Assembly (NCBI GenBank): GCA_023388075.1
Contig: JAEWGX010000024.1
Span: 17,553-81,552, forward strand
DNA: 64,000 bases
DNA from: Pseudomonadota bacterium
GTDB lineage: Bacteria > Pseudomonadota > Gammaproteobacteria > Burkholderiales > Burkholderiaceae_E
Reading direction: 5' to 3'
Shown: piece by piece, positions 42,607-51,175 of the stretch
Numbering within the stretch: position 1 is the first letter of the stretch
Layout: every line of letters starts with the position of its first letter
The notes under the pieces: model-generated
What the model saw: the letters and a program-made list of their open reading frames with translations, nothing else
Told to the model about the DNA's origin: nothing
Databases searched by the model: none
Position numbers and translations under genes: made by a program

Positions 42607-42891
42607 ATGAACAAGAGCGAACTGATCGACACCATCTCCAGCGACGCGGACATCAGCAAGGCGGCAGCTGAACGTGCCCTGACGTCGGCGCTGAATGCGG
42701 TCATGAAAGCGGTAGCCAAGGGTGACCGGGTGACCCTGGTGGGCTTCGGAACGTTCTACGCCACCAAGCGCGCGGCACGCGTGGGCCAGAACCCGCGCAC
42801 CGGGGAGAAGATCAAGATCGCCGCGGCCACCGTGCCGAAGTTCTCCGCGGGCGCCGCGTTCAAGGAAGCGGCGAACAAGAAGCGCAAGTAG
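42607..42891 (+). CDS. hup: HU-family DNA-binding protein
   Basis: 94 residues, complete HU/IHF fold. It starts NKSELIDTISSDADISKAAA; the conserved KGDRVTLVGFGTF turn and the DNA-binding arm with RVGQNPRTGEKIKI and its intercalating proline are present. HU bends DNA and organises the nucleoid. The ATG at 42607 follows AGAGGGA. It is more HU than IHF because the arm reads ARVGQNPRTGEKI. Monocistronic, with its own leader and terminator. Confidence 0.96.
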   Translation: MNKSELIDTISSDADISKAAAERALTSALNAVMKAVAKGDRVTLVGFGTFYATKRAARVGQNPRTGEKIKIAAATVPKFSAGAAFKEAANKKRK

Positions 42892-42898
42892 CACGTGT

Positions 42899-42953
42899 GA
42901 CTCCAACGCCGGAGTCGCATGCACGGGCCGCCGCGAGCGGCCCGCTGTGTTTT
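42899..42953 (+). terminator. Rho-independent terminator of the HU gene
   Basis: Two hairpins follow the stop codon. GACTCC-aacgcc-GGAGTC (42899-42916) comes first, then the stronger CGGGCCGC-cgcga-GCGGCCCG (42924-42944), which is followed closely by TTTT (42950-42953). The last T is also the first base of the convergent srkA stop codon. Confidence 0.8.
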
Positions 42954-43993
42954 CAGCCCTGCAACCGGCCCATCTGCTCGCGCAGGTAGAGCACCTGGTC
43001 CTGCCAGTACCGTGGCGTGCCGAACCACGGGAAGGCGAGCTTGAACGCCGGATCGTCCCAGCGCTGCACCAGCCATCCGCAGTAGTGGATCATGCGCAGC
43101 GTGCGCAGCGGCTCCACCAGGCGCAGCTCCACCTGCGGCAGCGGCCGCATCGTCTCGTAGCCCTCGAGCAACTCGCTCATCTCGCGCGACGGCGCCTCGC
43201 GCCCCTCGTCCTGCAGTCCCCCGCCCATGTCGGCCAGCATCCAGAGATCCTGCATCGCGATACCCGTGCGGCAGTCGTCCAGGTCGACGAAGTGCGGGCC
43301 GTCGTCGGTCCACAGCAGATTGCCGGGGTGGCAGTCGCCGTGCAGCCGCAGCAGCGACAACGGCTGCGCTTCGGCCATCCGGGCCTCGACCATGGCGACG
43401 CACTGGTCCGCCGCCGCGACCCAGGACGCATCCAGCTCCGCGGGCAGCATGCCGCTCGCGCGAATGGCGGCGATCGGTTCGTGACCGTAGGTGGTGGCGT
43501 CGATGACCGGACGGGTCTCGAATGGCTGGCGCGCGCCGACATTGTGGATGCGGCCGATGAACTGGCCGATGCGATGTCGCATCGCCTGCCCTTCCCGGAC
43601 ATTGTCCAGCTCCGGCACTCGGCCACCCTGCCGCGGAAACACGGCGAAGCGGAACTGCCCGACGTGCGCGAGCGTGGAGCCGCCGGGCAGCCGGTCCGGC
43701 GCCACCACCGGAATCTCCGCCTCCCGCAGCTCGTGCGCGAAGCGATGCTCCTCCAGAATCTGCTCGTCGCTCCAGCGGGCCGGGCGGTAGAACTTGACGA
43801 CGCAACTCCCGCCGCCCTCGCGCCCGACGAGATAGACGCGATTCTCGAAGCTGTTGAGTGCCTGCAGCCGACCGTCGCACTCGATACCGACGGACTCGAG
43901 CGCATCGAGCACCTCGTCGGCGCCGAGAGCGGCGAACGCGGCGCGCGCGTCGCCGGTGCCGCCAGGGGAAAGCTCAGCGTCCGAGGAGCTCAT
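42953..43993 (-). CDS. srkA: stress response kinase A (YihE/RdoA family)
   Basis: 346 residues. A kinase-like (aminoglycoside phosphotransferase) fold: NSFENRVYLVG near the N-terminus, VVKFYRPARWSDEQILEEH, catalytic LHGDCHPGNLLW and metal-binding VDLDDCRTG. SrkA protects against envelope stress and opposes MazEF-linked death in E. coli. There it is co-transcribed with dsbA, so its place after the ccm thiol-redox genes is notable. ATG at 43993 behind GGAGAAAG, overlapping ccmH by 20 bases. Confidence 0.93.
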   Translation of the reverse strand: MSSSDAELSPGGTGDARAAFAALGADEVLDALESVGIECDGRLQALNSFENRVYLVGREGGGSCVVKFYRPARWSDEQILEEHRFAHELREAEIPVVAPDRLPGGSTLAHVGQFRFAVFPRQGGRVPELDNVREGQAMRHRIGQFIGRIHNVGARQPFETRPVIDATTYGHEPIAAIRASGMLPAELDASWVAAADQCVAMVEARMAEAQPLSLLRLHGDCHPGNLLWTDDGPHFVDLDDCRTGIAMQDLWMLADMGGGLQDEGREAPSREMSELLEGYETMRPLPQVELRLVEPLRTLRMIHYCGWLVQRWDDPAFKLAFPWFGTPRYWQDQVLYLREQMGRLQG

Positions 43994-44498
43994 CGACTTT
44001 CTCCAGTGTCGCATCGCCCGGCGGCGGCCGCTCCATCGGCCTGCGCCGGCCGAGCCGCCACCACGCGAGGGCGCCGACGACCAGCAGCACGAACGGCCCC
44101 ACCCAGAGCAGCGCGTTGCGCGCGGAGAACGGCGGCCGATAGAGCACGAACTCGCCGTAGCGGTCGACCAGGTAGGACTTGACCGCCGCGTCGTCGCGCC
44201 CCTCGGCCATCAGGCGGGCCACCTCGCGTCGCAGGTCCTGCGCGAGCGGGGCGTTGGAATCCTCCAGCGTCTGGTTCTGGCACACCAGGCAGCGCAGCTC
44301 GCTCGCCAGCTTGCGGAAGCGCTCCGATTTCATGAGTGCCGCTTCCTCGGCGGTCGGCGCGGTGGCCGGCGCGGCCTGGGCGAGGGCCGTGCCTGGAAGG
44401 AGCGCGGCAACCACGCCGATCGCGACCGCCGTCCGGAGCACGATGGCGAGGAGCCGCGCGGCGGCAGCAGCGCCGAGCCTGGCGCGAAACCGCCTCAC
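43974..44498 (-). CDS. ccmH: cytochrome c maturation protein CcmH
   Basis: 174 residues. Signal sequence (cleavage after GTALA), then the L-R-C-L-V-C-Q-N-Q motif (Cys70/Cys73) that reduces apocytochrome disulfides, an SNAPLAQDLR segment and a C-terminal membrane helix (LLWVGPFVLLVVGALAWW). It is the short form; the CycH-like part is a separate gene (ccmI). Overlaps ccmG by four bases. Confidence 0.95.
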   Translation of the reverse strand: MRRFRARLGAAAAARLLAIVLRTAVAIGVVAALLPGTALAQAAPATAPTAEEAALMKSERFRKLASELRCLVCQNQTLEDSNAPLAQDLRREVARLMAEGRDDAAVKSYLVDRYGEFVLYRPPFSARNALLWVGPFVLLVVGALAWWRLGRRRPMERPPPGDATLEKVDELLGR

Positions 44499-45055
44499 TG
44501 CGGCGCCCCGTGGGCGGGGGCGGCACGGCGCAGCTCTTCGATCGCGGGTAGCAGCCGGCTCTGCATGGCTTCATCGGTGAGCGCGCCGATGTGCTTGAAG
44601 CGGATCACGCCCTTGCCGTCCACCAGGAAGGTCTCGGGCACGCCGTAGACGCCGAAGTCGATCGCGGTGCGGCCATCGCGATCGGCAACGACGTGGCTGA
44701 ACGGATTGCCGTGGCGCGCGAGCCAGGCGCGTGCGTCCTCGGGCCGGTCCTTGTAGTTGATGCCGACGATACGCACCAGCTCCTGCCGGGCGAGCGCGAC
44801 CAGTTGCGGATGCTCCTGCAGGCACGGCCCGCACCACGATGCCCAGACGTTCAGCAGGTACGGCTCGCCCGCGAGCGCCTCGCTGCGCAGCAGCGTGGCT
44901 TCGCCACCCGGCAGCCCCGGCAGCGCCCAGGCAGGCGCGGGCTTGCCGATCAGCGGCGACGGGATCTCCGACGGGTTGCGCCCGAGCCCCACCAGCAGGA
45001 ACCCGGCGATCACGAGGAAGGCCAGGCCCGGGACGACGTACTTGAGCGTCTTCAT
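44495..45055 (-). CDS. ccmG: thiol:disulfide interchange protein CcmG/DsbE
   Basis: 186 residues. N-terminal membrane anchor (VVPGLAFLVIAGFLLVGLG) and a thioredoxin domain with NVWASWCGPCLQEHP (Cys75/Cys78) and the conserved GVYGVPETFLVD cis-proline region. It keeps apocytochrome and CcmH cysteines reduced for haem attachment. It overlaps ccmF (four bases). Confidence 0.96.
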   Translation of the reverse strand: MKTLKYVVPGLAFLVIAGFLLVGLGRNPSEIPSPLIGKPAPAWALPGLPGGEATLLRSEALAGEPYLLNVWASWCGPCLQEHPQLVALARQELVRIVGINYKDRPEDARAWLARHGNPFSHVVADRDGRTAIDFGVYGVPETFLVDGKGVIRFKHIGALTDEAMQSRLLPAIEELRRAAPAHGAPQ

Positions 45056-47094
45056 CCGGCACCGGTCGCAAGCCCGGCGCCGCGGGCGGCGTGGCGCCGG
45101 GCCAGCCGATAGCGGCGGTCCGCGATCGCGAGGAAGCCGCCGATCGCCATCATGAAGCAGCCGGCCCAGATCCAGTCCACGAATGGCTTGATCCAGGCCT
45201 TCACCGTCCAGCGCCCGTCGGGCAACGGCTCGCCCAGCGACACATAGACGTCGCGAGTCAGCCCCGGATCGATCGCGGCCTCGGTCATCACCGCGCCGGT
45301 GGCCGCGTAGACCCGCTTCTCCGGCTGCAGCATGAAGAGGCGCCCGCCATCCCTGGAGACCTCGATCCGTCCGCGCGTCGCCTCGTAGTTCGGACCGTCG
45401 ACGTCGTCGAGTCCCGCCAGCCGGAATTGGTAGTCGCCGAGCTCGAACCGTTCGCCGATCGCGACGGCGCGGTCGGCCTCGATCGACATCGTGTTGACGC
45501 AGGCCACCCCGATCGTGAAGACGCCGACGCCCGCATGGGCGACGAGCATGCCGTAGAAGCCCGCCGGCAGCGCGCGCAATCGCGCCGCGAGCGGCGTCCC
45601 GGCGAAGCCCGGTTCACGCAGGCGCTCGACCAGCAGCGCGCCGCTCGCGGTGATCACCCAGACGGCGATGAAGATGCCGATGGCGAACACCACCGCGCCG
45701 AGTGCACCGTCGCCGCCTTGCGCGGCACTCGCGAGTCGATGGGAGGCGAAGCGGCCGGAGGTGATCGCGACCAGCACCGTCGTGACGATCGCCACCAGCA
45801 GCGCCCAGCGCAACCGCCGCGCCAGGTCCGGGACCGGTGCCGAACGCCAGCGCGCGAACGGGCCGATGCCCATCAGGAACACGGCCGGTGCCATGAGCGG
45901 GAAGAACACCGCGTCGAAGTAGGGCGGACCCACCGAGATCTTGCCGAGGCCGAGCGTGTCGAGCACGAGCGGATACATCGTGCCGAGGAAGACGGCGGCG
46001 GCCGCGACCGTCAGCAGCAGGTTGTTGGCGAGCAGGTAGCCTTCACGCGAGCTGGCCGAGAAGCTGGCGGGAGCGGCGGCGTGGGCAAGGCGGGGAGCGG
46101 ACCAGGCGTAGAGCGCGAGCGAGCCGCCCACCACCAGCATGAGGAAGCCGAGGATGAAGATTCCGCGCGCCGGGTCCGTCGCGAACGCGTGCACCGAGGT
46201 GAGCACGCCGGAGCGGACCAGGAAGGTGCCGAGCAGGCTCAGGCTGAACGTGGCGATCGCGAGCAGCAGCGTCCAGCTCTTGAAGGCGCCGCGCCTTTCG
46301 GTGACGACGAGCGAGTGCATCAGCGCGGTGCCGACGAGCCACGGCATGAAGGAGGCGTTCTCCACCGGATCCCAGAACCACCAGCCGCCCCAGCCGAGCT
46401 CGTAGTAGGCCCAGGCGCTGCCCAGCGCGATGCCGATGGTGAGGAACGCCCAGGCCGCCGTGGTCCACGGTCGCGCCCAGCGCGTCCACGCCGCGTCCAC
46501 GCGGCCGCCCAGCATCGCGGCGATGGCGAAGGCGAAGGCGACCGAGAAGCCGACGTAGCCCATGTAGAGCATCGGCGGGTGGATGACCATGCCCGGGTCC
46601 TGCAGCAACGGATTCAGGTCGCGGCCATCGAGAGGGGCCGGCAGGCTGCGCTGGAAGGGATTGGATGTGAAGAGCAGGAAGGCGAGGAAGCCGAGGGAGA
46701 CGACGCCGAGCACGCCCACGACCCGGGAGAGCAGCACCCGGTCCAGGGAGCCGCCGAAGTTGACCACCGCCGCGGTCCAGCAGGCGAGCATCAGCGCCCA
46801 CAGCAGCATCGATCCCTCGTGCGAGCCCCAGCTCGCCGCGAAGCGATAGGCCGCCGGCAGCCTGCTGTTGCTGTTTGCCGCGACATTGACGATGCTGAAG
46901 TCGTTCGCGACGAACGAGGCGGCGAGGCTGCAGAACGCAACCACCACCAGGAACATCTGGGCGTTGGCGGCGTTGCTCGCGACGTGCATGAGCCGGGCGT
47001 CGTTGCGCTGGGCACCGGCCAGTCCGACCACCGACTGCAGGCAGGCGACCGCGAGCGCCACCCAGGTGGCGAAATGGCCGATCTCTCCGATCAT
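45052..47094 (-). CDS. ccmF: cytochrome c haem lyase subunit CcmF
   Basis: 680 residues with about fifteen membrane segments. The WWD signature is present (WGGWWFWDPVENASFMPW), along with conserved histidines and a large periplasmic C-terminal loop (DYQFRLAGLDDVDGPNYEA). CcmF with CcmH and CcmI joins haem to apocytochrome c. Full length. Starts four bases after the ccmE stop. Confidence 0.96.
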   Translation of the reverse strand: MIGEIGHFATWVALAVACLQSVVGLAGAQRNDARLMHVASNAANAQMFLVVVAFCSLAASFVANDFSIVNVAANSNSRLPAAYRFAASWGSHEGSMLLWALMLACWTAAVVNFGGSLDRVLLSRVVGVLGVVSLGFLAFLLFTSNPFQRSLPAPLDGRDLNPLLQDPGMVIHPPMLYMGYVGFSVAFAFAIAAMLGGRVDAAWTRWARPWTTAAWAFLTIGIALGSAWAYYELGWGGWWFWDPVENASFMPWLVGTALMHSLVVTERRGAFKSWTLLLAIATFSLSLLGTFLVRSGVLTSVHAFATDPARGIFILGFLMLVVGGSLALYAWSAPRLAHAAAPASFSASSREGYLLANNLLLTVAAAAVFLGTMYPLVLDTLGLGKISVGPPYFDAVFFPLMAPAVFLMGIGPFARWRSAPVPDLARRLRWALLVAIVTTVLVAITSGRFASHRLASAAQGGDGALGAVVFAIGIFIAVWVITASGALLVERLREPGFAGTPLAARLRALPAGFYGMLVAHAGVGVFTIGVACVNTMSIEADRAVAIGERFELGDYQFRLAGLDDVDGPNYEATRGRIEVSRDGGRLFMLQPEKRVYAATGAVMTEAAIDPGLTRDVYVSLGEPLPDGRWTVKAWIKPFVDWIWAGCFMMAIGGFLAIADRRYRLARRHAARGAGLATGAG

Positions 47095-47098
47095 CTCG

Positions 47099-47560
47099 TC
47101 ACCTCGGGTTCGCGGCGCCGGCTGGCGCGGTCGCGTCCATCGGGTGCCCGGCCTGGCGCAGCGCCTCGGCCGCTTCCGGCGGCATGTAGTTCTCGTCGTG
47201 CTTGGCCAGCACCTCGGTCGCGGCGAACACGCCGTCCGGACCGATGCGACCCTGCGCGACCACCCCCTTGCCCTCGCGGAAGAGGTCCGGCAGGCTGCCG
47301 GTGTAGGTCACGGCGATCGCCTTGGCGTTGTCGGTCACGCGAAAGCTCACCCGGGTGCCTTCGCGCTCCAGGCTCCCCGGCTCCACCAGCCCCCCGATGC
47401 GGAAGTTGCGCCCGCGCGGTGCCTCGTCCTGGGCCACCTGCGTCGGCGTGAAGAAGAAGACGATGTTGCTGTTGAGCGCGTACAGCACCAGCCCGATCGC
47501 CACGCCGAGCGCGGCCACGCCCCCCAGCACGATCGCGAGCCGTTTCTGCCTCTTGGTCAT
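47099..47560 (-). CDS. ccmE: haem chaperone CcmE
   Basis: 153 residues. An N-terminal anchor (LAIVLGGVAALGVAIGLVLY) is followed by the OB-fold domain and the haem-binding LAKHDENYMP with its histidine and nearby tyrosine. It holds haem covalently on its way from CcmABCD to CcmF. Overlaps ccmD by four bases. Confidence 0.96.
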   Translation of the reverse strand: MTKRQKRLAIVLGGVAALGVAIGLVLYALNSNIVFFFTPTQVAQDEAPRGRNFRIGGLVEPGSLEREGTRVSFRVTDNAKAIAVTYTGSLPDLFREGKGVVAQGRIGPDGVFAATEVLAKHDENYMPPEAAEALRQAGHPMDATAPAGAANPR

Positions 47561-47745
47561 GTTCCTGCCCTGTTCCCGTTGTCCGGATCGTTCGTCTCCT
47601 CCGATCCTCCGGGCTCCGTGGCTTCCGCCAGCAGGCGGACCTGTCGCAGCGCCGCGCGGCGGCGCCGCACGAGCAGACCCACCTCCACCGCGAGCGCCAG
47701 GAAGGTGAGCCCGTAGGCGATGGCGATCACCGTCCAGTGGCTCAT
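47557..47745 (-). CDS. ccmD: haem exporter protein CcmD
   Basis: 62 residues, one membrane helix (VIAIAYGLTFLALAVEVGLL) followed by a basic stretch (RRRRAALRQ), the standard CcmD layout. It stabilises the CcmC-CcmE complex. Identified by position and topology: its ATG overlaps the ccmC stop (ATGA) and its stop overlaps ccmE. Confidence 0.9.
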   Translation of the reverse strand: MSHWTVIAIAYGLTFLALAVEVGLLVRRRRAALRQVRLLAEATEPGGSEETNDPDNGNRAGT

Positions 47746-48512
47746 CCCGCGGCCCTCCGGGCGCGCGGGTCGCCGTCTTCCCGGGCCGCCCCGAGCACCC
47801 GCCCGATCCAGGTGCTGTGGGCTTCGCGCTCGAGGATGATCGAGCGTACCCTGTGCAGCGCGGCGGCGATGCAATAGCACCAGGCCGCGATGGTCATTAC
47901 GAGCATCGCGCGCAGCATCACCACCGCCATGCTGGAGCCGCCGGTCACGCTCACGCTCGCGCCCTGGTGCAGCGTGTTCCACCAGGTCACGGAGAAGTAG
48001 ATGATCGGCACGTTGACCACGCCGACCAGCACCAGCACCGCGCCGGCACGATCGGCCCGCTGCGTGTCCTCGATCGCGCCGACCAGCGCGAGGTAGCCCA
48101 GGTACAGGAAGAGCAGCACCAGGGTCGAGGTCATGCGCGCATCCCAGGCCCAGTAGGTGCCCCAGGTCGGCTTGCCCCACAGCGCGCCGGTCCAGAGCGC
48201 GATCGCCGCCATCAGCGCGCCGGTCGGAGCGAGCGCGAGCGTCATCATGGCCGAGAGTCGCGCCCGCAGCACGAGCGTGAGCACCGAATACCCGGCCATC
48301 ACCAGGTAGACGATCATCGCCATCCAGGCCGCCGGCACGTGGATGAAGATGATGCGGTAGACCTCCCCCTGCTGGAAGTCCGTCGGTGCGAGGACCAGCC
48401 CCATCGCGAGCCCGATCACCGCCAGCAGCACCGCGGCGCCGGCAAACCACGGCAGCAGGGCGCCGGCGAGCGGATAGAACGCGCTGGGCGATGCGTAGCG
48501 GTACAGGTTCAT
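47742..48512 (-). CDS. ccmC: haem transporter/lyase CcmC
   Basis: 256 residues, six membrane helices, with the WWD-type motif WGTYWAWDARMTSTLVL and flanking histidines. It loads haem on CcmE. The ATG at 48512 (NLYRYASPSAFYPLAG) is chosen as the family start; the frame remains open 31 codons upstream. Confidence 0.96.
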   Translation of the reverse strand: MNLYRYASPSAFYPLAGALLPWFAGAAVLLAVIGLAMGLVLAPTDFQQGEVYRIIFIHVPAAWMAMIVYLVMAGYSVLTLVLRARLSAMMTLALAPTGALMAAIALWTGALWGKPTWGTYWAWDARMTSTLVLLFLYLGYLALVGAIEDTQRADRAGAVLVLVGVVNVPIIYFSVTWWNTLHQGASVSVTGGSSMAVVMLRAMLVMTIAAWCYCIAAALHRVRSIILEREAHSTWIGRVLGAAREDGDPRARRAAG

Positions 48513-48552
48513 GCGGCGAAGGCGCGCGGGCCGACGGAGCGCATCGGTGCGT

Positions 48553-49233
48553 TCATTCGAGGGAGGTTCGCAGGCTGAGCGCGACCACGAGCGGCGCGCC
48601 GGCAAGGGTCAATAGCATAGCAGCACCGAGGAGCGCCAGATGCGGCAGCGGCGAGAGGCCGGCCGCCTGGATCTCCACCGCGCCCGCGCCGAAGATGAGC
48701 AGCGGCACGTAGAGCGGCAGGCAGAGCAGCGTGATCAGCGTGGCCGCTCCGCGCAGCCCGAGCGTGAGCGCGGCGGCGATCGCCCCGAGCGCGAGCAGCC
48801 CGGGCGTGCCCATCAGCAGCGACAGGGTCAGCACCAGCGTGGCCGCGCGGTCGAGGTAGAACGCTGCGGCGAGCGCCGGGGTGATCAGGATGAGCGGCAG
48901 CGCGCAGACCAGCCAGGTGGCCAGCATCTTGCCGGCGGCGAGCGCGGCGAGCGAATGGCCGCTCGCCATCATCAGCTCGAGGCTGCCGTCCAGGTAGTCG
49001 TGCTCGAAGAGCCGTGGCAGGGCGAGGAGCAGGGCAAGCAGCGCGGCCACCCAGATCACGCCCGGACCCACCCGCTCGAGCCATTCCTGCTGCGGCCCGA
49101 TCGCGAGCGGAAACATCAGGCAGGCGAGCACGAAGAAGCCGAGGAGATTGAGCGAATCCGAGCGGCGCCGCAGCGCAAGCGCGAGGTCGCGCCGGAGCGC
49201 CCAGGCGAAGGGGGAGAAGTCCCGGGCGTTCAT
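48553..49233 (-). CDS. ccmB: haem exporter protein CcmB
   Basis: 226 residues, six membrane helices. The start ARDFSPFAWALRRDLALALRRRSD and the QEWLERVGPGVIWVAALLA region are typical of CcmB. It forms the ABC-type complex with CcmA and CcmC that releases holo-CcmE. Overlaps ccmA by four bases. Confidence 0.95.
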   Translation of the reverse strand: MNARDFSPFAWALRRDLALALRRRSDSLNLLGFFVLACLMFPLAIGPQQEWLERVGPGVIWVAALLALLLALPRLFEHDYLDGSLELMMASGHSLAALAAGKMLATWLVCALPLILITPALAAAFYLDRAATLVLTLSLLMGTPGLLALGAIAAALTLGLRGAATLITLLCLPLYVPLLIFGAGAVEIQAAGLSPLPHLALLGAAMLLTLAGAPLVVALSLRTSLE

Positions 49234-49898
49234 CCGAGTGTGAGCATCCGCGCCGCTTCGCCGGTGGCCGTGCCCGAGGCGAGCACCGGCAGGTGCGTCG
49301 CGACGATCGCGGCACCGCCGCGCGAGAGGTGACCGCGCAGCAGCTCGTCCAGCATGGCGGCGCCGGCATCGTCGAGCGCGGCCGACGGCTCGTCGAGCAG
49401 CCAGAGCGGGCGGCTGCCGGGAGAAGCGCGATTGGCCAGGGCGAAGCGCGAGAGCGAAAGACGCTGGCGTTGTCCCTGCGACAGTCGCCGGACCGGCAGG
49501 TTCGCTTCGCGAATGATCCCGGTGGCGGCGAGTGCCTGCCGCAGCTCGGCCGCGCTGTTGTCGAAGCCATCGAGCTCGGCGGCAAGCGCCAGGTTCTCGA
49601 GCGCGTCCAGCTCGCCCTTCAGGCCGTCGGCGTGTCCCTGGAAGAGCGCGTTCTGCCGCAGCCTGCCGCTGGCCGCGGGGAAGCGCTCGCCGTCGAGCGC
49701 GAGCTCGCCGCGTCGCGGCACGGCCAGGCCGAGGAGGGCGCGAAGCAGGCTCGACTTGCCGCTGCCGTTGGGCCCGCGCAGCAACAGGACATCGCCGCGC
49801 TCGAGCCCGAAGCCCAGGCCGTCGAAGAGCGTGCGGTTGCCGCGCACGAGCGAGAGGTCGCGCACCTCGAACCAGGGGGGCGGGGCGGTGGCGCTCAT
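49230..49898 (-). CDS. ccmA: haem exporter ATP-binding protein CcmA
   Basis: 222 residues, compact ABC ATPase. Walker A GPNGSGKSSLLR, signature RLSQGQRQRLSLSR and Walker B LWLLDEPSAALDDAG are all intact. It powers holo-CcmE release. Starts 13 bases after the ccmI stop. Confidence 0.96.
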   Translation of the reverse strand: MSATAPPPWFEVRDLSLVRGNRTLFDGLGFGLERGDVLLLRGPNGSGKSSLLRALLGLAVPRRGELALDGERFPAASGRLRQNALFQGHADGLKGELDALENLALAAELDGFDNSAAELRQALAATGIIREANLPVRRLSQGQRQRLSLSRFALANRASPGSRPLWLLDEPSAALDDAGAAMLDELLRGHLSRGGAAIVATHLPVLASGTATGEAARMLTLG

Positions 49899-49911
49899 GG
49901 AATGCGAGTGC

Positions 49912-51168
49912 TCATGGCACCACGCTCGCGATGCTCACCTGCACGCCGCTCGCGTCGGTCGCGACCGGGGCGCTGCGGCCTTCCAGGTCGCCGCTCGCGC
50001 GGTCCGCGCGGCCGCTTCGCGACACCCGCGCCACGACGACGACGCGCGACTGGCCCGAGAGCCGTGCCGCCGGGCTCATCGCATCCCTGTCGGAGAGGGA
50101 GAACGCGAGCGGCAGGTCCGCCACCGTGACACGGGTCACCGCCACCGGCGGCCCCGCCGGCTCGCCGCCGGCGTCGAGGCCGCGGACGACCACGAACACC
50201 GTATCGCCTGGCGCGGCCCGTTCCGCGAGCTCGGGCGCGAGCGCCACCGTGCCGCGCAGCACCGGGCCGGCCACGACGTCGGTGGCGGCGCGCGGCGCCC
50301 CGGATCCCGGGCGCCGGCCGGCCTCGAGGTCGGCGATGAACCCGCCGATCTGCTCGTGTTGCGGCGAACCCGGCTCCAGCTGGGCAAGCAGCGCCTTCCA
50401 GTAGCGCAGGGCACCGGCGGCATCGTCCTGGGTCACGCGGTAGGCGCCGGCCAGCGCCAGCGCCTTCTGGTGGCGGGGATCACGCCGCAGGGCATCCTGG
50501 ATCAGTTGCCATGGCCGTCCTTCGAGGCGGGTCGGCGATCCCTGCGCGATGGCGTCGGCGAGATCGACGCGGATCTGCGCGGCGAGCTCCGGTGTCGTGC
50601 TGTCCACCTCGAGCCCCCTCTCCAGCGCGGCCACCGCGCCCGCGAGATCGCCGAGTGCCATCTTGGAGCGGCCGAGCAGCAGCCAGCCGTCGGCGGCATC
50701 CGGCGCCTCCTGCAGCCGCCGTTCCAGCTCCGCCACCATCGCCTCCATGTCGTTCGCGCCGGCGGCCAGCCGGAAGGCGGGATCCGCCGCATCCGGCATG
50801 CCGGCGATCCGGTAGAACGCGAGCGGGGCGGCCACGAGGATGCCCGCGATGACTGCCGCGGCGACCAGGTGACGGTTGGAGGCGCGGGTCGGCTTGTCGC
50901 CTGCCGGCGCGAGGTCCGCAAGCGCCGAGGAGGAGAACTCCGCGATGAGACGCTCGCGATCCGGAGAATCGGGCGGCAGGGCGGCGAGCTCGCGTTCGAG
51001 GTCGGCGCGACGCTCGCGCAGGATCGCCTTGTTGAGCTCGCGCGCACGGTCCTTCGACGGCTCGGCGGCCGCGTCGCGCCTGCGGGCGATCATGGGCCAC
51101 AGCACGTACGCCGTGACCCCCAGGCCAAGCGGAACCAGCACGAGCAGGAAGAAGAGGTTCGACGACAA
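49912..51168 (-). CDS. ccmI: cytochrome c maturation protein CcmI (CycH)
   Basis: 418 residues. The N-terminus is a membrane helix (FFLLVLVPLGLGVTAYVLWP) and a helical hairpin; a second helix (LVAAAVIAGILVAAPLAFY) follows, then a TPR domain (DAADGWLLLGRSKMALGDL) and a C-terminal beta domain (DTVFVVVRGLDAGGEPAGPP) typical of CcmI. It presents apocytochrome to CcmFH. It sits at the head of the ccm block, not at its end as usual, seven bases after the type I secretion adaptor. Confidence 0.9.
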   Translation of the reverse strand: MSSNLFFLLVLVPLGLGVTAYVLWPMIARRRDAAAEPSKDRARELNKAILRERRADLERELAALPPDSPDRERLIAEFSSSALADLAPAGDKPTRASNRHLVAAAVIAGILVAAPLAFYRIAGMPDAADPAFRLAAGANDMEAMVAELERRLQEAPDAADGWLLLGRSKMALGDLAGAVAALERGLEVDSTTPELAAQIRVDLADAIAQGSPTRLEGRPWQLIQDALRRDPRHQKALALAGAYRVTQDDAAGALRYWKALLAQLEPGSPQHEQIGGFIADLEAGRRPGSGAPRAATDVVAGPVLRGTVALAPELAERAAPGDTVFVVVRGLDAGGEPAGPPVAVTRVTVADLPLAFSLSDRDAMSPAARLSGQSRVVVVARVSRSGRADRASGDLEGRSAPVATDASGVQVSIASVVP

Positions 51169-51175
51169 GGCCAGG